A DNA stretch of 11,456 nt from GCA-020344555 sp964548955 (GTDB lineage Bacteria; Planctomycetota; Phycisphaerae; UBA1845), in assembly GCA_964548955.1 (NCBI GenBank), contig CAZJTP010000145.1:1-11456 (forward strand), given 5' to 3'. The notes below the pieces were generated by a model. It saw only the letters and a list, made by a program, of their open reading frames with translations, had not been told where the DNA came from and ran no database searches. The position numbers and the translations under genes are program-made. Below, piece after piece: positions 6,731 to 11,456 of this stretch. Position 1 is the stretch's first letter; each line of letters begins with the position of its first letter.

Positions 6731-7924
6731 TCACCGTTGAATCGTGCCGTATCGTCTGCATATCTCAACCAGTCGGCCTATTGGGATTGCCTCACACGTA
6801 CGGCCTCTAAAGCCGGTCACGGTTGTAGCTCTAAGCAGGCTGTTGATGATAGCCTCCTCGGTGGCTTCACGCGTGGCCTGGAATAGAGGCGAAAGAGCTT
6901 CGTCTCTAAGGAGCGTGCGCTCTTGTATCGGCTCATTGGCGTTATGAGGCACGCGAACCAACTCAGCCGTTGAGAACGCAATGACGTAATCCCCGCTTCC
7001 GTGCGTCATGGGAGACCCCGTGGCGGCAAGGCCGAGCAGCGCCCGTTTGGCGATACGCCGAAGCTGTCGCGCGTCTGTCGGTGCGTCGGTAGCCACAACA
7101 ACAACGCACGACCCTCCCTTGGAAGATCGGTCATCGTGAAGCTCCTGGAGATAAAACCGGCCCAGCTCTTTGCCGACGGGTGCTCCGTTTACCGTGAGGA
7201 TGCCGCCGAAGTTGGTCTGGACCAGCACGCCAAGCGTGTAGCCCCCGAGCGACTCGGGCAGGCGCCGTGACGCGGTTCCGATACCGCCTTTCCAACCCAG
7301 GCAGCGTGTCCCAGTACCGGCTCCCACCGAACCCTCCATGACGGGACCGGTCCGGGCGGACGCAATGGCTGTGATGACATCACCCGCCCCCACACGCCGG
7401 GCGCGGATGTCGTTGAGGTACCCGTCGTTCGTTTCTGCCACGACCGGGTTAATGGACAGCACCCGGCTGTTGCCTGTCAGGCTCAGCATATAGCCTACCA
7501 GGGCGTCGGCCGCGGCGAACGCGGACAGTGTGTTCGTCAGCACCACCGGCGTTTCCAGCGTGCCGAGTTCCTCGATCTGGGTGAAGCCGATGAGCTTCCC
7601 GAATCCGTTGCCCACGACAATCGCCGCCTGGACCTTCTGTTGAAAGACGTTCCCGCCGTGGGGAAGGATCGCCGTAACACCGGTGCGGGTGCCCTCACCT
7701 TCGATGAGGGTTCGATGGCCGACTCGCACTCCGTCCACATCCGTAATCGCGTTCAACGGCCCCGGTTGGAGAATCCCGATATTAAGACCGATCTCGCGTG
7801 CCCTAGGTCGCTTCACCGCGTCTTTCGGCTCCAAACCACCCACTTGTCCCCCTGAAGCAGCAAACGGGAGAATGCAAAATCCCGAAACGACGCAGGTAAC
7901 AAACAGAAGATGTGAGACGCTCAT
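6731..7924 (-). CDS. S58 family (DmpA-like) aminopeptidase, predicted exported
   Basis: This 397-residue protein belongs to the P1/S58 family, which includes L-aminopeptidase D-Ala-esterase/amidase DmpA and beta-peptidyl aminopeptidase BapA. These are made as one chain and cut themselves just before the catalytic Ser to give alpha and beta subunits. The expected site is Gly271-Ser272 in KGGSCVVVVATDAP, leaving a ~271-residue alpha part (before signal removal) and a ~126-residue beta part. Other family signatures are NAITDVDGVRVGH at 58-70, ETNDG at 164-168, QTNFG at 236-240 and THGSGD at 307-312. The N-terminal 25 residues are hydrophobic and look like a signal peptide ending near AAS, although the n-region carries no Lys or Arg. 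The ATG has GGAGGA eight bases upstream. Substrates of relatives are N-terminal D-Ala, L- or beta-residues; here the substrate is unknown. Confidence 0.93.
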   Translation of the reverse strand: MSVSHLLFVTCVVSGFCILPFAASGGQVGGLEPKDAVKRPRAREIGLNIGILQPGPLNAITDVDGVRVGHRTLIEGEGTRTGVTAILPHGGNVFQQKVQAAIVVGNGFGKLIGFTQIEELGTLETPVVLTNTLSAFAAADALVGYMLSLTGNSRVLSINPVVAETNDGYLNDIRARRVGAGDVITAIASARTGPVMEGSVGAGTGTRCLGWKGGIGTASRRLPESLGGYTLGVLVQTNFGGILTVNGAPVGKELGRFYLQELHDDRSSKGGSCVVVVATDAPTDARQLRRIAKRALLGLAATGSPMTHGSGDYVIAFSTAELVRVPHNANEPIQERTLLRDEALSPLFQATREATEEAIINSLLRATTVTGFRGRTCEAIPIGRLVEICRRYGTIQR

Positions 7925-7932
7925 TGAAGTTC

Positions 7933-7938
7933 TCCTCC
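7933..7938 (-). promoter_or_regulatory. Strong ribosome binding site of the S58 gene
   Basis: GGAGGA on the minus strand, eight bases before the ATG at 7924-7922. It supports the start that includes the hydrophobic signal-like N-terminus. Confidence 0.8.
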
Positions 7939-7964
7939 GCTCTCAGCTATCGGGTATCATCTCC

Positions 7965-8061
7965 AGCGTTTTCCGAAATCGTGTAGCGGGACTCCCCTTT
8001 CATCCCCCCTTGCCAAGGGAGAAAGAGGGGGGTAGGGCGATACACAAATACGGAAAATGCT
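7965..8061. repeat. 97-bp symmetric imperfect palindrome (MITE/REPIN-like)
   Basis: The segment folds on itself about position 8013 without gaps: position p pairs with 8026-p. By hand count 33 of 48 pairs are Watson-Crick and 3 are G-T. The outer arms are agcgttttccg (7965-7975) against cggaaaatgct (8051-8061), with one wobble; the core is cccttgccaaggg at 8007-8019. No target-site duplication or transposase is visible. It lies 40 nt upstream of the S58 start and would be in or next to that gene's 5' leader. It looks like a non-autonomous mobile hairpin or a decayed REP doublet. A terminator is less likely because no T-run follows. Confidence 0.65.
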
Positions 8062-8223
8062 CTAACAAGTCTCGCCCCTCAGTCAATCCACAATCCATTA
8101 ACGGATTCCCAATACTGCAAACCATGTTACAAGCCCTGGCAACTCTTCATGTAAACTTATCACCGAGTGCCGTACGCGGCAAAGAGGCGCATAGCAAACA
8201 CGTGCATCTTTCCGATAAAGGGG

Positions 8224-8242
8224 ATAGCCCATTGGGGGCTAT
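8224..8242. repeat. Perfect 7-bp inverted repeat in divergent spacer
   Basis: ATAGCCC (8224-8230) and GGGCTAT (8236-8242) are perfect reverse complements around ATTGG. It lies about 90 nt upstream of the metzincin start. It could be an operator for a dimeric regulator or a short hairpin; a TATTAT overlapping its right edge looks like a -10 box but has no matching -35. Confidence 0.45.
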
Positions 8243-8320
8243 TATTGATTCCAGGGAGGTTTCGTCGGCTGCACGACCGGGATGTTCGTAGTGCCTGTGT
8301 CGGCCGGCGTCTGTCTGTTT

Positions 8321-8326
8321 GAGGAG
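8321..8326 (+). promoter_or_regulatory. Ribosome binding site that decides the metzincin start
   Basis: GAGGAG seven bases before the ATG at 8334. A TTG at 8319 in the same frame overlaps this site and has no ribosome site of its own, so the ATG is the better start. Confidence 0.8.
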
Positions 8327-8333
8327 CCAAAGT

Positions 8334-11300
8334 ATGCTACGCCGCTTTTCCGCTTGTTGTCTTGCCGTTTCATTGGCCTGGGTGAGCACTGAGGCCGGTC
8401 CTCCGTCCGACAACCGGGCGGTCGATGTCGCCGAGGTGATGAAGCTGGCGAAAGCCGAGAACGCCGGAAAGCCGTCAGAGAAAGACGGCGGGCCGAAGCT
8501 TGAAGACGTCACCAAGGACATGGAACCGCACAAGGGATTGTTCACGCTCTGGTACTACCCCGAAGGCGCCAAGGACAAGGACACGGAGAAGCTGCTCGCT
8601 CAAATCCCGTCCGGTTTTCTGGGCACGAAGTTCATGCTGTCGCTCAGTTTCTCCGGCGGCGGCTTCTTCACCGGTTGGCCTCTCGAAGAGCGTGTCGTTC
8701 AATGGGAAATCCTCAACAAGCAACTGCTTTTGATCGAGCCGGAGACCCGGTTCGTTGTGGACGGGAAACACACGGTCGCCGACGTGGTGCGCCGCACCTA
8801 CCCCGAACGCATCCGCGTGGCCGTTCCCATCATCACCAAGTCGGCGGCGGGTGATCCACTGATTGACTTAGGACCAATACTCAAGAGCAACTTCGCCGAC
8901 CTTGCCTGGATGTCCGGCGGGATGTTCCCTGGGATGCGCGGCGGCGCCATCAATTCATCGCTCAGCAAATGGACGAAGAAGAAAACATTCCCGCTCAACG
9001 TGGAAATCGCCGCGGAACTTGCGGTCAGCCGTTCGTCCCCGCCCGGATCGTACGACAAGAAAACCGTGCATTACAGTTTCTGGAAGCTTCCGGAAAGCGG
9101 TTACACGCCGCGCGTCGCGGATGACCGTATTGGCTACTTCCTCACCACGAACCAGGACTGGGCCAAGCCCACCGACTCGCGCGACATCTTCAACCGCTAC
9201 ATCGACCGCTGGCACCTGGTGAAACGCGACCCGAGCCTGCCTCTGTGCGAGCCCAAGCAGCCGATCATCTTCTACATCGAAAAGACCGTTCCCGTGAGAT
9301 TCCGCCGGGCCGTTCGCGATGGCATCCTCGAATGGAACAAGGCGTTCGAGAAGATCGGTTTCGTGAACGCAGTCGAAGTAAGGCAACAAATGGGCGACAA
9401 CGAATGGAAGGACCTCGACCCTGAGGATATGCGTTACAGTTTCATCCGCTGGATCGTGACCGGCGCCGGATTCGCGATGGGACCACACCGCGCGAATCCG
9501 TTCACCGGACAGATTTATGACGCCGACATCATCTTCGACGACTCGATGGTCCGCTACTTCATGCAAAGCGCCGAACGCTTGCTCCCGTCGACGGCGACAG
9601 CTATCAAGATGCGAGATCCGGTGTTCCGGGAGTTCCTTCTAAAGCACCCCGAGTGGAAGCGCCCGGACCGTAGTTGGGAGAGTTCCGTTCTCGGTGATGC
9701 AGAGGAGCCGGCGATTCGAGAGGCGATGAGGAAGCGGATGCACGACCGCGGGCACATCGGCTGCGACTACGTCGAGGGAATGAAGCATCAACTCGCCGTC
9801 GGCCACGCCATGCTGGCGGGCCAGCCAAAGGAGGTCGTTGACAGGTTCCTCTACGAGGTCATCAAGGAGACGGTGACTCACGAAGTGGGCCACACGCTCG
9901 GACTGCGGCACAACTTCAAGGCCAGCACGATCTACTCACTCGATGAGATCAAGCGGCGTCGCACAGCCGGTGAACCTCTGGTTGGGTCCGTTATGGACTA
10001 CAATCCGATCTTGTTCTTTGCGGAAAACGCTCTTGAGGGTCACTTCATCACGCCGACGATCGGGCCTTACGACTACTGGGCAATCGAGTATGGCTACAGG
10101 CCCATCGACGGCTCGTACAAGTCGAAGAAGGCTACCAAGGATGAGGAAGAGCCGGCCGAGAAAAAGGATGAAAAGGCCGAGGACGCCGGGTCGGCAAAGG
10201 CTGACGACGATCCGTTGAAAGACATACCGAAGGAGTTGCTGGATAAGCTGCCGCCCGAGATGAGGGAACTCATCGAATCCGAGGCAGCGAAGAAGATGAT
10301 GGCCAAAACGTCCTCGGGAGAGAAGCCGTCGGCGCCGGCGCTTACCGGTCCCAACGCCGCCGAACTGAAGATGTTGCACGAGATCGCCTCTCGCGCGGCG
10401 GAGCCGGAGTTGGCGTATGCGAGCGATGAGGACACGACTTTGTTGGGCCCCGATCCGCGCAGCGCCCGGTTTGACATGGGCAGCGACCCCATCGAGTGGG
10501 CCCGGTTACGCATCGATCTGGTCAACAAACGGATGGACAACATCCTCGAATGGGCCGTTAAGGACCGTGAGAGTTGGTACCACTTGCGACAGGCCTTTGT
10601 CGCTCTGTATTTCGAGAAGGTACTGGTGCTTGATTACGTTGGCAAGTACATCGGCGGACAGTACACCACACGCGCTCACCGCGGCGACCTTGACGCCGAG
10701 GCGCCGTTTACGTTGGTCGACGCCAAGACCCAACGCGAGGCTCTGGTGTTCATCGAGGACAATCTTTATCGCGACGACTTCTTCGCGGTCTCACCTGAGG
10801 TACTCAACCATCTCGCCGCTCCGCGCTGGTGGCACCCTGGTGCAAGGATCGACTTCATGGTGGACTTCCCAGTCCACCGTCTGATCGCGGTGTTGCAGTG
10901 GTGGAACCTCTCGGACCGGCTGTTCCCCAACACACTGCGGCGCATTCACGACGGTGAGATGAAGACGACGGCCGAAGACAAGTTCACGGTGGCCGAGTAC
11001 CTGCAGCGGATTCAAGATGCCTGCTGGGCGAACTCGCTCGACACAAAGACAATCGGCGAAGGGACGTGGACCGACACGTCTCCGTGTATCTCGAGCATTC
11101 GGCGGTCGCTCCAGCGAGAGCACCTAAATCTGATGGAGCCGCTGGTCAGGACGCAGCCCGGCATGGTGCTATCACCGGACCTGCACGCCATGGTTCAAAA
11201 CTGCTTGCGCAAATTGAGTGGCCGGCTCGACCAGGCTTTGGCGACCGGGAAGCTGGATTTCGCCTCGGAGAGCCATTTGGCGTCGTGCAAATCGCGCGTC

Positions 11301-11357
11301 GATCGGATGCTCAAACCGCAACTTAACGAGTACGGATACTTAGGCGTAGGATTCTGA
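8334..11357 (+). CDS. Exported zinc-dependent metalloprotease (metzincin, DUF5117/DUF4953 type)
   Basis: This protein of about 1007 residues, counted from the ATG at 8334, begins with a signal peptide (Arg3/Arg4, hydrophobic core, likely cut near residue 21). An N-terminal region follows that resembles the DUF5118/DUF5117 modules of large bacterial zinc proteases (the FSGGGFFTGWPLEERVVQWE stretch is typical). Zinc site HEVGHTLGLRH lies at 516-526 with His516, His520 and His526 as ligands and Glu517 as base. SVMDY at 552-556 supplies the metzincin Met-turn (Met554). The GPYDYWAIEYGY and AYASDED elements flank an unusual insert of about 90 charged residues (594-684), rich in Lys, Glu and Asp. 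The C-terminal third is helical and of unknown role. It is expected to act outside the cytoplasm on proteins; no substrate is indicated. It is transcribed divergently from the other five genes, and no co-oriented partner is visible before the window ends. Confidence 0.92.
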   Translation: MLRRFSACCLAVSLAWVSTEAGPPSDNRAVDVAEVMKLAKAENAGKPSEKDGGPKLEDVTKDMEPHKGLFTLWYYPEGAKDKDTEKLLAQIPSGFLGTKFMLSLSFSGGGFFTGWPLEERVVQWEILNKQLLLIEPETRFVVDGKHTVADVVRRTYPERIRVAVPIITKSAAGDPLIDLGPILKSNFADLAWMSGGMFPGMRGGAINSSLSKWTKKKTFPLNVEIAAELAVSRSSPPGSYDKKTVHYSFWKLPESGYTPRVADDRIGYFLTTNQDWAKPTDSRDIFNRYIDRWHLVKRDPSLPLCEPKQPIIFYIEKTVPVRFRRAVRDGILEWNKAFEKIGFVNAVEVRQQMGDNEWKDLDPEDMRYSFIRWIVTGAGFAMGPHRANPFTGQIYDADIIFDDSMVRYFMQSAERLLPSTATAIKMRDPVFREFLLKHPEWKRPDRSWESSVLGDAEEPAIREAMRKRMHDRGHIGCDYVEGMKHQLAVGHAMLAGQPKEVVDRFLYEVIKETVTHEVGHTLGLRHNFKASTIYSLDEIKRRRTAGEPLVGSVMDYNPILFFAENALEGHFITPTIGPYDYWAIEYGYRPIDGSYKSKKATKDEEEPAEKKDEKAEDAGSAKADDDPLKDIPKELLDKLPPEMRELIESEAAKKMMAKTSSGEKPSAPALTGPNAAELKMLHEIASRAAEPELAYASDEDTTLLGPDPRSARFDMGSDPIEWARLRIDLVNKRMDNILEWAVKDRESWYHLRQAFVALYFEKVLVLDYVGKYIGGQYTTRAHRGDLDAEAPFTLVDAKTQREALVFIEDNLYRDDFFAVSPEVLNHLAAPRWWHPGARIDFMVDFPVHRLIAVLQWWNLSDRLFPNTLRRIHDGEMKTTAEDKFTVAEYLQRIQDACWANSLDTKTIGEGTWTDTSPCISSIRRSLQREHLNLMEPLVRTQPGMVLSPDLHAMVQNCLRKLSGRLDQALATGKLDFASESHLASCKSRVDRMLKPQLNEYGYLGVGF

Positions 11358-11374
11358 ATCCCGTCCACTGCAAA

Positions 11375-11392
11375 GCCGACCGGGGGTTTGGC
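11375..11392 (+). terminator. Weak terminator-like hairpin after the metzincin gene
   Basis: gccgacc (11375-11381) pairs with gtttggc (11386-11392) around a GGGG loop with one wobble and one mismatch. No T-run follows. A second small hairpin, tccga/tcgga at 11427-11440, lies further on. The rest of the 99 nt to the window edge shows no gene. Confidence 0.25.
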
Positions 11393-11456
11393 GCTTAGAA
11401 ATTGTGGTATGTAGCGTAGCGCAGGGTCCGAATCCTCGGATCAGTTTCAGCAAGGC

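Larger units (their letters stand above)
7925..8333. other. 409-nt divergent spacer between S58 and metzincin genes
   Basis: This is the only divergent intergenic region of the window, so both flanking promoters should lie here or run in from it. No gene is supported. It holds the S58 ribosome site (7933-7938), a 97-bp symmetric palindrome (7965-8061), a small hairpin with TACG loop at 8168-8181 (tgccg/cggca), a perfect 7-bp stem at 8224-8242 and the metzincin ribosome site (8321-8326). Weak promoter-like matches exist, such as TTGACT on the minus strand just beyond the palindrome, but none has two good boxes at a proper distance, so no promoter is called. Confidence 0.6.

Noticed and set aside
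7965..8061. Rho-independent terminator
   Set aside because: The palindrome is much longer than a terminator, sits upstream of the S58 start and has no T-run on either side.
8319..8333. TTG at 8319 as metzincin start
   Set aside because: It overlaps the GAGGAG that serves the ATG at 8334, and the signal peptide is complete from the ATG.
7925..8333. Promoter for the S58 or metzincin gene
   Set aside because: Single good boxes (TTGACT on the minus strand, TATTAT on the plus strand) lack a partner at 16-18 bases, so calling one would be guesswork.
8147..8545. Minus-strand open frame overlapping the start of the metzincin gene
   Set aside because: It overlaps the signal peptide coding region of a well-supported gene and has no recognisable content.
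1..11456. CRISPR arrays, tRNA or rRNA genes, transposases, toxin-antitoxin or defence genes
   Set aside because: No regularly spaced repeats, no RNA-gene signatures and no matching protein motifs were seen on either strand.

Overview
The window reads as chromosomal DNA of a bacterium with moderately high GC. My best guess is a member of the Planctomycetota or a related lineage. The hints are a GTG-started Ser/Thr protein kinase, a TPR protein with a built-in gluzincin domain, very large exported metalloproteases, and mixed use of Shine-Dalgarno sites. No rRNA, tRNA, CRISPR array, transposase or phage gene was seen, and the taxonomic call is an inference.

Layout. Five genes lie on the minus strand and one on the plus strand. 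Reading leftward along the minus strand from about 7.9 kb, they are an exported S58 (DmpA-like) aminopeptidase (7924-6731), an M19 dipeptidase lipoprotein (6514-5234), an exported TPR/peptidase-MA/TPR protein (5152-2276), a cytosolic Ser/Thr kinase (1876-971) and a PPP-like metallophosphoesterase (974-120). The last two overlap by 4 nt (GTGA) and are almost certainly translationally coupled. Diverging from the S58 gene across a 409-nt spacer is a ~1007-residue exported metzincin-type protease on the plus strand (8334-11357).

How the genes may work together. Four of the six proteins are predicted peptidases of four unrelated families: gluzincin MA, M19, S58 and metzincin. All four carry export signals, so the window looks like an extracytoplasmic peptide-breakdown neighbourhood. 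M19 and S58 enzymes are both known for accepting D-residues or otherwise unusual dipeptide and aminoacyl substrates. The kinase and phosphatase form a coupled cytosolic reversible-phosphorylation pair, and no target can be read from the sequence. The phosphatase is unusual because the second PPP metal/phosphate motif (GDxVDRG) is replaced by a His/Glu-rich sequence while the other motifs remain.

Non-coding structure. The spacers are rich in palindromes. There is a 97-bp symmetric imperfect palindrome in the 5' region of the S58 gene (7965-8061), a perfect 14-bp inverted repeat with a nested hairpin just past the S58 stop (6647-6718), a second hairpin beside it (6611-6630), and a perfect 7-bp stem in the divergent spacer (8224-8242). 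They look like REP/MITE-type extragenic elements. No complete new defence or mobile system is evident. The best candidates for something undescribed are the noncanonical kinase/phosphatase pair and the palindromic elements.
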